From Verrucomicrobia bacterium UBA1412 (lineage in GTDB: Bacteria; Verrucomicrobiota; Verrucomicrobiia; Limisphaerales; UBA1412): a DNA stretch of 54,902 nucleotides. A program made the position numbers and the translations under genes. This document shows, in pieces, positions 9,297 through 18,531 of this stretch. Location: the NCBI GenBank assembly GCA_002305615.1, contig DBPU01000026.1:40660-95561 (forward strand), in the 5' to 3' direction. Position 1 is the stretch's first letter. Every line of letters starts with the position of its first letter. The notes under the pieces were generated by a model. The model had not been told where the DNA came from and did no database searches. It saw only the letters and a program-made list of their open reading frames with translations.

Positions 9297-10670
9297 CTAG
9301 AAAGACCAGCCCTCACGGTAATTCTTATGAACGTAGTGGTTCGCCTCTTCTGAATTGGTGAACTTAAACTGCTCCTGGTCCCAATGCAGACGAATGCGGG
9401 TCAGCTCTTCACGCAATCCGACACGCAGCGCCACATTGCCCATCAACACCACCTGGGCCAGAGGACCGGCTTGGTCGAAGTTCATGCGGGCCGGTTTCTT
9501 GGGATCCTTACAGGCTTGGACAAACTCGGCATAATGCCCCGGGGAACGCTCCAGTGTTTTGGGAATTTCTCCCACCACTTTCCGGCGATTCTCATCGTAA
9601 ATAGTAGAATCCAGAATGATACCTTCTTCACCCACAATCAAACGACCGTTTTCCGCCATAGCGGCTCCCTCCGGAACGATGTCAGGGCGGAATGGACGTA
9701 ATCCACCATCGTACCAAACCATCTTGAGCGGCGGATTATTCCCGTAACTGTCAAACTGCCACTCCACCATTGAGCCTAAAGGAAAAGTCTCCTCATTCAC
9801 GCGAGTGGAAACCGCATGAACAGTCTTGGGATAGTGCCCCGTCAGTCCAATAGCTCTGAAGATCGGTGCAAAGAAATGACATCCGATATCTCCCAAGGCC
9901 CCTGTTCCGAAATCCCACCAGCCACGCCAGATGAAGGGATGATAGGCAGGATGGTAAGGACGCTCAGGCGCCGTACCGAGCCACAGATTCCAATCCAAAT
10001 TATCTGGCACCGGAGGAGTCCCTTGCGGGCGATTTACCCCCTGAGGCCAGTATTCACCGAATAAACCGTTGGAAGGACGGTCAGTCCAAACATGCAGCTC
10101 TTTAACCTTGCCGATAGCACCGGCCTGGATCATCTCACACAACCGATAAGTATCCTCAGAAGCCTGCCCCTGGTTTCCCATCTGCGTAGCTACTCCGTGC
10201 TTGCGAGCCTCTTCAGCAACCCATTTAGCCTCGAACATCGTGTGGGTTAAAGGCTTCTCGCAGTAAACATGCTTACCCCTGCGAATGGCAGTGATGCTGG
10301 CAGGAGCGTGAGTATGATCGGGCGTCGCAACGATTACCGCGTCTATCTCCTTATCCATTTCTTCGAGCATCTTACGGTAATCTTTATATTTTTTAGCCTT
10401 CGGAAAAGAATTGAATGAATTGGCTCCGCGATCCCAGTCCACATCGCACAAAGCTACCACGTCTACAGGCAAATTTTTGAATTGCCCCAGATCATGACCT
10501 CCTTGTCCGCCAAGTCCAATACCGGCTATACGTACTCTTTCACTTGAAGGCGTGGCACCGTTCAAGCCCAAAACATGTCCGGGCACAATCGTAAAAGCTG
10601 TTGCTGCTAACGTCGATGCTTTCAAAAATTGTCGTCTTGAAAGCCCATTATTATGTTGGATTTTTCTCAT
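9297..10670 (-). CDS. Tat-exported Gfo/Idh/MocA family oxidoreductase
   Basis: 457 residues. The N-terminus is a twin-arginine signal (SRRQFLKAS with Arg12-Arg13, then a hydrophobic segment). The Rossmann dinucleotide fold begins at IAGIGLGGQGGHD, followed by VALCDVD. The conserved active-site segment CEKPLTH lies near residue 135, with a long C-terminal alpha/beta domain after it. Family members oxidise or reduce sugars and inositols with NAD(P). Tat export implies the folded, cofactor-loaded enzyme works in the periplasm, as is common in PVC bacteria. Substrate unknown. A second, clearly diverged member lies at 17059. It is separated from aas by 129 bases. Confidence 0.92.
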   Translation of the reverse strand: MRKIQHNNGLSRRQFLKASTLAATAFTIVPGHVLGLNGATPSSERVRIAGIGLGGQGGHDLGQFKNLPVDVVALCDVDWDRGANSFNSFPKAKKYKDYRKMLEEMDKEIDAVIVATPDHTHAPASITAIRRGKHVYCEKPLTHTMFEAKWVAEEARKHGVATQMGNQGQASEDTYRLCEMIQAGAIGKVKELHVWTDRPSNGLFGEYWPQGVNRPQGTPPVPDNLDWNLWLGTAPERPYHPAYHPFIWRGWWDFGTGALGDIGCHFFAPIFRAIGLTGHYPKTVHAVSTRVNEETFPLGSMVEWQFDSYGNNPPLKMVWYDGGLRPFRPDIVPEGAAMAENGRLIVGEEGIILDSTIYDENRRKVVGEIPKTLERSPGHYAEFVQACKDPKKPARMNFDQAGPLAQVVLMGNVALRVGLREELTRIRLHWDQEQFKFTNSEEANHYVHKNYREGWSF

Positions 10671-10799
10671 AAAGCACGCCGGTGACTATCTCAAAAAAGC
10701 CCTGCAAAGTAAACATCAATTTGAGAATGAGAACTGACAAAGGTGTAAAATCAAGGCACTTTTTGCATTCCAAGAAAAGGGAGTCTGCTTTCAGTATAA

Positions 10800-12995
10800 C
10801 TAGCACGCACGAGTTTTTTCCAGAACCTCGCGCAGATTCATATAATCAACCTTGCCAGATCCCAACCGAGGCAACTCACTCATTTGAAAAATATTACGGG
10901 GCGCACAGAGATTGCTTAAACCACTCTCTCTGACAATCTGCCTGACACGGTCTTCCTTCAATCTGGGTTCATTCGTAACAACAACGAGAGACTCACCGCG
11001 CTCCTGACAGTGAACAGCACAAACCGCCAGCTCAAACTTTTCACCATACTCCTTCAAGTTTTCTCTGAGGACATCTTCCACTGAGGTCAAACTGATCATT
11101 TCTCCGCTGATTTTGGCAAACCTCTTCACTCTTCCCAAAATGGTGATAAAGCCGTGTTCATCAATCTTTGCGATGTCTCCGGTATCATACCAGCCCCCCA
11201 AAGCTTGGAAAGCCTCGTTGACCTCCTGGTTCAGGTATCCGGTCATCACATTGGGACCTTTCACCAATAAACGTCCGCCTTCGGTAATCCCAGGCACCGG
11301 CTCCAGGCGTGCCTGCATTCCGGGCAAAATTCTTCCCACTGAACCGGGTTTGTTATCAAAGGTGGTGTTCACTGAAATCACCGGGGAACATTCTGTCACT
11401 CCGTACCCCTCGCCAATCAACGTAGAAAACTTTTCTATATAAGTTTTAACCGTACTGGGCTGCAATTTCTCCGCTCCGGCGATGGTTATTTTGAGGCTTT
11501 CAAAATCACACGCATGGGCATAGTGTGCGTATCCGTTGAGGAAAGTGTTGGTCGTGGCAAAGACTGTACAGGCTGAATCGTAAATGAGCGAAGGAATGAC
11601 CCGGAAATGCATTGGCGACGGATAGTTTAAGCAATAAATACCGCGCAGCAGGGGGATAACCACACCCAATATCAACCCGAAACCATGAAAAACAGGCAGC
11701 GCATTAAAAATTTTCTCCGAATCGGATAAATTTACGAACGGAACTGCCTGCTCGCAGTTGGCGATCAAGTTTCGGTGAGAAAGCTCCACTCCCTTGGGGG
11801 TGCCCTCAGAGCCACTGGTAAATAAAATAACCGCCGTGGACTCATGAGTCACTCGTCTGGGCACTGGGCATGTGCAATGAATAGAATAAAGCAGCTTTTT
11901 CCAAAGCGGAATTTCCGAGCCGATATCCTCCAGATAAAGAAGCTCAACTCCGATTTCCTTCATCTTTTCTACGTCAAAGTTAAGTTGTTTCACAAAACTT
12001 CGCGAAGTGATGATCTGCTTTAACTTGGCTAATTTCACACAATCGCAAATGGTTTTAATGCCGGCGCTGAAGTTCAAAAGAGTAGGCACTTTCCCCAAAC
12101 CCCAAAGGGATAGCAACGTCACCACGGTGCCATTAACTCCGGGCATCATGAAGCCAACCCTACCCTGTTCTGAGGCAACCAGACGTTTTTTCAAGACGTC
12201 GCCCAGGAGCTTTGCTCCCAATACCAACCTCTTATAAGTCAGATGATTGTGCTTGAAATCACTCCAGATAACCTTTTTCTTCAGAAGACCGTACATCGAC
12301 CGAACCGCCTCCGGCAACGTCTGGGGACCATACTCCAGGTTCACTTTCAACTGATGCTCCAGCATCTCGTCACGCAGCCAACTGGTCACCTGGGCTCTTT
12401 GTTCGTGACTGTGCTCCGCATGAGAAGCCGTCTCCTGCGATGTGACAGGTGCAGTTTCCACATTCGGCTTGAATGCCTGACGATTCAGAGGAAGAGCCAG
12501 ATGCAGTGAGACTCTCGGGAAGAGTTGAGTGTAGCCTCTGTGCTTAACCCATTTGATATAACGAGCTCCTCGCAAATATCCCAAAATGATCTTGGCCTCT
12601 GTTTTTTTGATAAGAAAGCTGACGCCGGGAAGCGTTTTCATAAGCTCCCCTGTCAGGGAGAGTCTTCCTTCCGCAAAAATGACGACACGCCCTTTTTTGG
12701 AGAGTATTTCGGCCAAATGTTTAACCGCATAGGGTGAACCGGGGTCAATCGGGATCGTCCGCTTGTTGATCATCACCTTCTTGTGAAACCAGCTGGTCCG
12801 GGCCGTAATGGTCGAAGTGACAAACAACCAATCCTTTTCCAGTACAACGAGCAGAAAAAGCCAGTCCAACCAGGAAACGTGATTCGGAACCAGAATGACG
12901 GGACCTTTTACGTTTAAATGATCCTTACCGTAAACCTTATACCCATAGAGAAGACGCAGTAACAACCTCAACAGAACTCGAACAATCCGATACAT
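10800..12995 (-). CDS. aas: Bifunctional lysophospholipid acyltransferase / acyl-ACP synthetase
   Basis: 731 residues, close to the 719 of E. coli Aas. The N-terminal part is a PlsC-type acyltransferase with the H-x4-D motif NHVSWLD (His39, Asp44) and the FAEGRLS motif. From about residue 230 an AMP-forming acyl-activating domain follows, with the FTSGSEGTPKG loop, YGVTECSPVI and YDTGDIAKID. Aas loads a fatty acid on ACP and transfers it to lysophosphatidylethanolamine at the inner membrane. The gene directly upstream (19-base gap) is the matching transporter lplT, the same pairing as in enterobacteria, which strongly supports the call. Confidence 0.9.
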   Translation of the reverse strand: MYRIVRVLLRLLLRLLYGYKVYGKDHLNVKGPVILVPNHVSWLDWLFLLVVLEKDWLFVTSTITARTSWFHKKVMINKRTIPIDPGSPYAVKHLAEILSKKGRVVIFAEGRLSLTGELMKTLPGVSFLIKKTEAKIILGYLRGARYIKWVKHRGYTQLFPRVSLHLALPLNRQAFKPNVETAPVTSQETASHAEHSHEQRAQVTSWLRDEMLEHQLKVNLEYGPQTLPEAVRSMYGLLKKKVIWSDFKHNHLTYKRLVLGAKLLGDVLKKRLVASEQGRVGFMMPGVNGTVVTLLSLWGLGKVPTLLNFSAGIKTICDCVKLAKLKQIITSRSFVKQLNFDVEKMKEIGVELLYLEDIGSEIPLWKKLLYSIHCTCPVPRRVTHESTAVILFTSGSEGTPKGVELSHRNLIANCEQAVPFVNLSDSEKIFNALPVFHGFGLILGVVIPLLRGIYCLNYPSPMHFRVIPSLIYDSACTVFATTNTFLNGYAHYAHACDFESLKITIAGAEKLQPSTVKTYIEKFSTLIGEGYGVTECSPVISVNTTFDNKPGSVGRILPGMQARLEPVPGITEGGRLLVKGPNVMTGYLNQEVNEAFQALGGWYDTGDIAKIDEHGFITILGRVKRFAKISGEMISLTSVEDVLRENLKEYGEKFELAVCAVHCQERGESLVVVTNEPRLKEDRVRQIVRESGLSNLCAPRNIFQMSELPRLGSGKVDYMNLREVLEKTRAC

Positions 12996-13014
12996 ATATA
13001 TTAATTAAAATCCC

Positions 13015-14226
13015 TTATCTACAGTACTCTTTATCTGAATTAAAACTATTATTTGTAAACCTTAACGACAGAGTAACACATCCAATGATCAAAGCCAACA
13101 CCACAAATACGCCCTGTACCGGACAATTGATATATGCGATCAACCCAACAAATCCGCCAGAAACACACATAGCGATGTTTTCAACGAAATTTTGAACCGC
13201 GACCGTTTTTCCCAGTTTCTCCGGCGGTGTTTCAGCCTGAAAGGCCGCATTTTGGGGAATAAGATAAAGTCCGCCCATGGCTCCCGTAAGGATTAAAACG
13301 GCCACCACCAGCCCGTAGGCACTGATAAACCCAAGCAATAACACACCCAGTCCCAAAATAAAACCATAACGGCGAATATGCCTCAGGTCCCCGGTTTTAT
13401 AGAAATAGCCCGATACCGCATTCCCGACGATGAGCCCGATAGATAGCCACAATCCCAATAAAGAGATTTGAGTGTTATCCTTGAGCCCCAGCACCTGAAG
13501 TCCCCAAGGCTGAAAATTCATCTTCACCGCAGAACCCAAAAACCAAAAAAGAGTCGTCCCAATCAAAATATTTCTCAATCGACCATTTCGTAATAGAAAA
13601 CCCACATGTGAAAAAAACGTTTTCAGGCTTTCAGAACTTTTTAAACCCGATGTCTGTGATGTTCGGCTCATTGCACACGCCGCACCCAGGGATATCAAAT
13701 ACCCGCCTATTAAAATCCAGTAACAGGCCGGTGCAGGCAGACGATCAATGAGAACCGAACCTCCAATCACCCCGGTCAGTATAGCAACCATTGTCAACAT
13801 TTCGACCATCCCGTTTGCCTTTACCAGCTTTTCCCGATGTACTATTTCGGGTAGAATGCCGTACTTGGCCGGCGAATAAACACAGGATCCTGTTCCAACG
13901 ATAAAGTACCCGATTCCCTGCAAAAAAGTCGGATGATTCAAACAAAGCAGGCAAAGAAAGGTACCGAATATCTTGAAGCCATTTCCCACCCGCAGGAGCG
14001 TTGTCTTCGGAAAGCGATCATTCAGATACCCTACCCAGGGAGCAAAGACGACATAGGGAATGAAGAGCATCGTGGTGAAAAGTGCATTATAAAAACGCAG
14101 TGTTTCATCACGCATGTCTCCGTCCAGGTTCAAAAAAGTTAACTGCCCCAGGATTACAGCCAAAAGAGCATTGTCTCCTAATGCGCCGAAAAACTGGCCG
14201 CAAAGGAGCAGGGGGTAGTTCTTCAT
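13015..14226 (-). CDS. lplT: Lysophospholipid transporter, MFS superfamily
   Basis: 403 residues from ATG 14226. A GTG at 14286 would add 20 residues, but the shorter start matches LplT length (about 397) and places GQFFGALGDNALL near the N-terminus as in LplT. About twelve hydrophobic segments and the MFS loop GYLNDRFPKTTLLR are visible. LplT flips lysophospholipids across the inner membrane for re-acylation by Aas. It is the first gene of an lplT-aas operon and diverges from ispA, leaving about 149 bases for promoters of both. Confidence 0.88.
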   Translation of the reverse strand: MKNYPLLLCGQFFGALGDNALLAVILGQLTFLNLDGDMRDETLRFYNALFTTMLFIPYVVFAPWVGYLNDRFPKTTLLRVGNGFKIFGTFLCLLCLNHPTFLQGIGYFIVGTGSCVYSPAKYGILPEIVHREKLVKANGMVEMLTMVAILTGVIGGSVLIDRLPAPACYWILIGGYLISLGAACAMSRTSQTSGLKSSESLKTFFSHVGFLLRNGRLRNILIGTTLFWFLGSAVKMNFQPWGLQVLGLKDNTQISLLGLWLSIGLIVGNAVSGYFYKTGDLRHIRRYGFILGLGVLLLGFISAYGLVVAVLILTGAMGGLYLIPQNAAFQAETPPEKLGKTVAVQNFVENIAMCVSGGFVGLIAYINCPVQGVFVVLALIIGCVTLSLRFTNNSFNSDKEYCR

Positions 14227-14356
14227 AGGGTTAAGACCAGTGCCGTCACTGGCTGGATAATATACGGAACTGGCAAAACTGTCCACAGACGAAAAAGTAA
14301 CAATCAGCAGCCAGGTTCAAAAATAGGCTGGAAAAAAAGAGCGGGCCTTCCATAAT

Positions 14357-14364
14357 TAAGGAGG
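14357..14364 (+). promoter_or_regulatory. Strong Shine-Dalgarno of ispA
   Basis: TAAGGAGG lies 11 bases before the ATG at 14376. It is one of the few strong ribosome-binding sites in the window and fixes the ispA start. Confidence 0.85.
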
Positions 14365-14375
14365 AATGTTCTACT

Positions 14376-15269
14376 ATGAGCAAAAAATTTGATTTAGCTA
14401 AGTGGTTAGGTGATTCTACGGAAAAGGTGAACCGGTCATTGGATTTCTATCTGCCTCCGGAAGATCAAAAACCGATTGTTTTGCACAAGGCCATGCGATA
14501 CTCCGTTTTTGCCGGTGGCAAACGGGTACGGCCAGCCATTCTTCTGGCTGCGGCTGAAGCATGTGGAGGGAATGCAGAGCCTGCACTTCCTCTGGCCTGT
14601 GCGATTGAGTGCATCCATACCTATTCACTGATACATGACGATTTGCCGGCGATGGATAATGACGATTTCAGACGCGGCAGGCCGACCAGCCATAAGGTTT
14701 TCGGCGAAGGAATCGCGATACTGGCAGGAGACGGGCTCCTCACCGAAGCTTTTGCCATCGCCTCCCGCTGGGATGCTGTCGAGCGTTATTCTCACAAAGA
14801 TATCACTGCGGAGCTTGCATATCACTCCGGCAGCCTTCAAATGGTAGGCGGGCAAGCCATAGATTTGGAAAGCGAAGGCAAAGCGATCAGTCCGGAAGAG
14901 CTGAAATATATTCACGAGCGCAAGACCTCCGCGCTGCTCTGCCTCTCCACCCGTCTGGGAGCAATGAGTGCGAATGCCACTCCCGCGCAACTGGAAGCCC
15001 TAACCGTATTTGGATACAAGGTCGGACTGGCTTTTCAAATTATTGACGATATTTTGGATATTACTCAGAGCACGGAAAAGCTGGGCAAAACCGCGGGTAA
15101 AGACGTACAGGAGCAAAAGGCAACCTATCCGGCTCTGCTCGGTTTGGAGAAATCCAAGGCCCTGGCCGCCGAGCTCACCCAGGAAGCCTTTTCCAGCTTG
15201 GATATTTTCAAAGGCAAAGCGGTTGCCCTCAGTGCCCTTGCCCAGTACCTTCTGAAAAGAGACCACTAA
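14376..15269 (+). CDS. ispA: Polyprenyl diphosphate synthase (farnesyl/geranylgeranyl type)
   Basis: 297 residues, the usual size for short-chain IspA-type enzymes. The first Asp-rich motif HDDLPAMDND (Asp88, Asp89, Asp94) and the second, DDILD within IIDDILDITQ, bind the magnesium-diphosphate of the allylic substrate and chain. GGKRVRP (47-53) binds isopentenyl diphosphate. The enzyme condenses IPP with DMAPP/GPP in the cytosol for quinone and undecaprenyl precursors. Product chain length cannot be fixed by eye. It is the first gene of a co-directional run reaching pgl and has a strong Shine-Dalgarno. Confidence 0.92.
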   Translation: MSKKFDLAKWLGDSTEKVNRSLDFYLPPEDQKPIVLHKAMRYSVFAGGKRVRPAILLAAAEACGGNAEPALPLACAIECIHTYSLIHDDLPAMDNDDFRRGRPTSHKVFGEGIAILAGDGLLTEAFAIASRWDAVERYSHKDITAELAYHSGSLQMVGGQAIDLESEGKAISPEELKYIHERKTSALLCLSTRLGAMSANATPAQLEALTVFGYKVGLAFQIIDDILDITQSTEKLGKTAGKDVQEQKATYPALLGLEKSKALAAELTQEAFSSLDIFKGKAVALSALAQYLLKRDH

Positions 15270-15330
15270 CTATTTAGCCTCATGTTCGGTGTGGACATTC
15301 CTGTCCGAGCATCGTACAATCTGGCCACTT

Positions 15331-16467
15331 ATGCGAAGTGTAAAGATATTAACCTCGATCGTGCTGGCCGCGGCAGTTTTCCATCTGGGAGACTCTGACG
15401 CTATGGCCAAAGATAAACCTATGAAAATAGAAAAATCATATTTTGATACTACCCCACAGGGTACTAAAATAGATGCATACACCCTCTGCAATGGCCAGGG
15501 TGTAACAGTCAAGCTCGTCACTTGGGGAGCTACCATCGTCCAAATCACGGCACCTGACCGCAACGGAAAAATCGGCAATGTCGCCCTGGGATCTGATAAA
15601 ATCGCCCCTTATCAGAAAGATTATCAAGGTTCAATCGTGGGCCGCTACGCTAACCGAATCGCCAAAGGCAAGTTTTCAATCGGAGATAATGAATACACGT
15701 TAGCCAAAAACAACGGTGAGAACCATCTTCACGGAGGCCTTGTCGGCTTTAACCAGAAGATATGGAAAGCCAAGACGATCAAAAGAAAAGATTTTGTGGG
15801 AGTGGAATTCACCACGACCAGCGCCGATATGGAAGAAGGCTACCCCGGCAATATGACTATTAAAGTTGTTTACACTCTGGATAAGGAAAACAATCTTAAA
15901 ATAGAATACTTTGCCAAAACGGATAAGACTACGGTAGTCAACCTGACCAACCACGTCTACTTCAACCTGGCCGGTACGGGCACCATCCTGGACCACATCG
16001 TCACGCTGAACGCTGACTTCTACACTCCGGTGGATGAGGGCCTTATCCCCACAGGCGAAATCCTTTCGGTCAAAGGAACTCCTTTTGATTTCACTAAGCC
16101 CAACCGGATTGGCCACGGCTTTGATAAGCTCAATAACAACCCCAAGGGAATTGATCACAATATCGTCTTGAACCAATGCACCTGCAGCGACATGCATCAG
16201 GTTGCCACGGTCCTGGAGCCTAAATCCGGTCGCGTCATGGAAGTCTACACCACTCAGCCCGGTGTTCAATTCTACACGGGCAACTTCCTGAATGGTGCTT
16301 TTGTGGGTAGAGAAGGTGCCTATCAACAGTATGCCGGTTTCTGTCTGGAAACTCAGCACTATCCCGATAGCCCCAATCAGCCGCATTTCCCCTCTACTAT
16401 TCTGAAGCCGGGCGAAAAATACAACGAAGTGACAATCTACAAGTTCACCGTTGAAAATGCGGATTAG
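15331..16467 (+). CDS. galM: Exported aldose 1-epimerase (mutarotase)
   Basis: 378 residues from ATG 15331. The frame is open to a GTG at 15289, but the ATG begins a Sec signal peptide (MRSVKILTSIVLAAAVFHL, cleavage near DAMA). GalM landmarks are GRYANRIAKG, NGENHLHGG, LTNHVYFNLAG with its catalytic His region, and LETQHYPDSPNQ with the catalytic Glu. Mutarotases interconvert alpha and beta anomers of free hexoses. Export suggests it works on sugars released outside the cytoplasm, in line with the fucosidase and propeller glycosidase in this window. It follows ispA after a gap of 61 bases. Confidence 0.92.
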   Translation: MRSVKILTSIVLAAAVFHLGDSDAMAKDKPMKIEKSYFDTTPQGTKIDAYTLCNGQGVTVKLVTWGATIVQITAPDRNGKIGNVALGSDKIAPYQKDYQGSIVGRYANRIAKGKFSIGDNEYTLAKNNGENHLHGGLVGFNQKIWKAKTIKRKDFVGVEFTTTSADMEEGYPGNMTIKVVYTLDKENNLKIEYFAKTDKTTVVNLTNHVYFNLAGTGTILDHIVTLNADFYTPVDEGLIPTGEILSVKGTPFDFTKPNRIGHGFDKLNNNPKGIDHNIVLNQCTCSDMHQVATVLEPKSGRVMEVYTTQPGVQFYTGNFLNGAFVGREGAYQQYAGFCLETQHYPDSPNQPHFPSTILKPGEKYNEVTIYKFTVENAD

Positions 16468-16502
16468 TGAGTGAGTGTTAAGTAACTGACATTACACTTG
16501 TC

Positions 16503-16940
16503 ATGAACTTCAAAGCAGTAACTGTTTTGATCTGCTGTGGCGCAATGCTGTGTGCTTGCGCCACAAGCACCGTAGATAAGCGCCGTTCAGAAAGAATGGC
16601 GGCATATCAGGAACTCACGCCGGAGTTTCAAAAATTGGCTGATACCGGTGAAATCAAGGTAGGAATGCCTAAAGATGCCGTTTATATTGCCTGGGGAAAA
16701 CCCGATGATATTACCTATTCGGAAACCGAGGGCGGCAAACTGGAAACATGGCTTTATTATGGGCGCTACATGAAGGAGTATCGCTACTGGAATTATCGCA
16801 GCGTCTCCCGCAGTGACGGCGAGTACCTCATTCGCCATTTGGATACCGAGTACAATCCGGAAAGTTTCCTGAAGGCAGAGCTCGTCTTTTCGGGTAATAA
16901 ACTCATCCGCTGGAATACTCTCCCAAAACCCCAAGACTAA
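16503..16940 (+). CDS. Small lipoprotein with BamE/SmpA-like domain
   Basis: 145 residues with a lipobox L-C-A-C (Cys19) after a short hydrophobic signal. The segment IKVGMPKDAVYIAWGKPDDI resembles the BamE/SmpA fold signature (G-M-x-x-x-x-V...G-x-P), followed by a tyrosine-rich stretch (WLYYGRYMKEYRYW). Known small lipoproteins of this fold serve in outer-membrane assembly, but the resemblance is only to the fold, and no Bam genes are adjacent. It is expected to be anchored to a membrane facing the periplasm. The start is fixed by the signal peptide. Confidence 0.75.
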   Translation: MNFKAVTVLICCGAMLCACATSTVDKRRSERMAAYQELTPEFQKLADTGEIKVGMPKDAVYIAWGKPDDITYSETEGGKLETWLYYGRYMKEYRYWNYRSVSRSDGEYLIRHLDTEYNPESFLKAELVFSGNKLIRWNTLPKPQD

Positions 16941-17025
16941 AGTAACTCTCCCCCTCAGGCGCTCTCACCTTGTGAAGCGAGGGCCATCCTCTCATTTCAG
17001 GATAGAAGTAAATAGTCTTGCCCCG

Positions 17026-17044
17026 TCTACTGGCGCGCAGTAGA
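17026..17044 (+). promoter_or_regulatory. Perfect 7-bp inverted repeat upstream of oxidoreductase gene
   Basis: TCTACTG-GCGCG-CAGTAGA is a perfect inverted repeat with a five-base centre ending 14 bases before the start at 17059. It may be an operator or a 5'-UTR hairpin that would sit over the ribosome-binding region. Function not established. Confidence 0.4.
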
Positions 17045-17058
17045 ATTGGGTCGCTTTT

Positions 17059-18384
17059 ATGGAAACCGAGAATATGAAAAATGAAGATCGGCCGGGTATT
17101 TCTCGCCGGCAATTTTTGAGTAATAGTATGGTCGCCACGGCGGCTGTGGCTGCCTTTCCCTATGTTATGACTCGCCCTGCGTTTGGAGCTGAGGGTACAG
17201 AGGGAATTCGTTTAGGTGTCATTGGCACCGGTAATCAGGGACGTGGGCACTTGAATCAGGAGCTGGTATACAAAAACGTCGTAGCTATCTGCGATGTGGA
17301 CGATAAAATGCTGGCTGAAGGCAGAAAGAGAATCGAAGATAAAACCAAGCGCACTCCAGCCACTTATAAGGATTATCGCATAATGCTGGAGAAAGAAAAT
17401 CTGGATGCAGTTCTGATCTGTACTCCTGATCATTGGCATGCCCTTCAAACGATTGATGCATGCGCCGCCGGCAAACATGTTTACGTGGAAAAGCCGATGG
17501 CTTTGACAATCAGCGAAACTCAGCTCATGCTCAAAGCCGCCCGGAAATACAACGTGGTCGTACAAAATGGAAGCATGCAGCGCTCAATGTCGGGATTCCG
17601 CGAGGCCTGTGAATACGCCCGCAACGAGTATTTGGGCGAGGTCAAAATGGTCCGTGTCGGTTTACCGGGTGTAAACTATAACCAACCTTTCCGCCCCAAT
17701 ACCAATCCTCCTCCCGAGCTGGACTATGATATGTGGCTGGGCCCGGCCCCCTGGCGTCCTTATAACCAAAACCATGTTCACTATAATTTCCGCTTCTTCT
17801 GGGATTTCGCCGGCGGCCAAATGGCCAACTGGGGTGCCCACCATCTGGATATTGCTCAATGGGGCTTAGGTATGGATGAATCCGGCCCGGTACAGATCAG
17901 CGCTCGCTGTGAGTATGATCCCCAGAAACGCTATGAAGTCCCCTCCTGGTTCGAGATTGATTACAGGTATGCCAACGGTGCAAGGATCATTTGTGGACAA
18001 AGCCAGCGTGACGGCACCACCTTTGAAGGTCAGGATGGAACACTCTGGGTCAATCGCGGCAAAATTCAATGCTCCGTTAAAGGCGTTTTGGGGACTCCTC
18101 TGAAAGAGGATGAACTCCATCTCTACAAGAGCACAAATCACCATCAGGATTGGTACAACTGCATCCTGGCAGGCCCCGATGCGGATGGGAAGTATAAGAA
18201 ACCGATTTGCGATGTAGAGATCGGCCATCACTCGACCACCGTTTGCAACCTGGGTAACATCGCCTGCCGTACCGGACGCACGATTAAATGGGATCCGGTC
18301 AAAGAAGAGATCATCGACGACAAGGAAGCCGCATGGTACTTGGGTTACGAGTATCGTGCCCCTTGGAAGCTGCCGACGCTCTAA
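17059..18384 (+). CDS. Tat-exported Gfo/Idh/MocA family oxidoreductase (second member)
   Basis: 441 residues; ATG 17074 (MKNEDRPG) five codons in is an equally good start. A twin-arginine motif SRRQFLSNS (Arg16-Arg17) precedes a hydrophobic signal ending near AFGAEG. The Rossmann fold begins at LGVIGTGNQGRGH with VAICDVDD, and the active-site segment is VEKPMALT. The C-terminal half has the FFWDFAGGQMANWGAHHLD region typical of PVC members. It probably acts on a sugar or polyol in the periplasm with bound NAD(P); substrate unknown. It is clearly diverged from the member at 9297, so this is not a recent duplication. A good terminator follows it. Confidence 0.92.
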   Translation: METENMKNEDRPGISRRQFLSNSMVATAAVAAFPYVMTRPAFGAEGTEGIRLGVIGTGNQGRGHLNQELVYKNVVAICDVDDKMLAEGRKRIEDKTKRTPATYKDYRIMLEKENLDAVLICTPDHWHALQTIDACAAGKHVYVEKPMALTISETQLMLKAARKYNVVVQNGSMQRSMSGFREACEYARNEYLGEVKMVRVGLPGVNYNQPFRPNTNPPPELDYDMWLGPAPWRPYNQNHVHYNFRFFWDFAGGQMANWGAHHLDIAQWGLGMDESGPVQISARCEYDPQKRYEVPSWFEIDYRYANGARIICGQSQRDGTTFEGQDGTLWVNRGKIQCSVKGVLGTPLKEDELHLYKSTNHHQDWYNCILAGPDADGKYKKPICDVEIGHHSTTVCNLGNIACRTGRTIKWDPVKEEIIDDKEAAWYLGYEYRAPWKLPTL

Positions 18385-18398
18385 TTTAGAACCTTACG

Positions 18399-18432
18399 AC
18401 AAAGCCGGGTGTATCCCATCCGGCTTTGTTTG
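18399..18432 (+). terminator. Intrinsic terminator after oxidoreductase gene
   Basis: ACAAAGCCGG (18399-18408) pairs with CCGGCTTTGT (18420-18429), extendable by two inner pairs including a G-T, with a short loop and a brief T-run (TTT) at the base. It starts 15 bases past the stop codon. It should separate the oxidoreductase transcript from pgl. Confidence 0.72.
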
Positions 18433-18531
18433 CGATCGAAATCACGTTTGGCGATAAGAGGTACGCCAAACAATCAGCTCGAATTCTCTCCCTAAAAAAC
18501 CAGACATTCACCATCTTGAGGGAGTGGAAAA

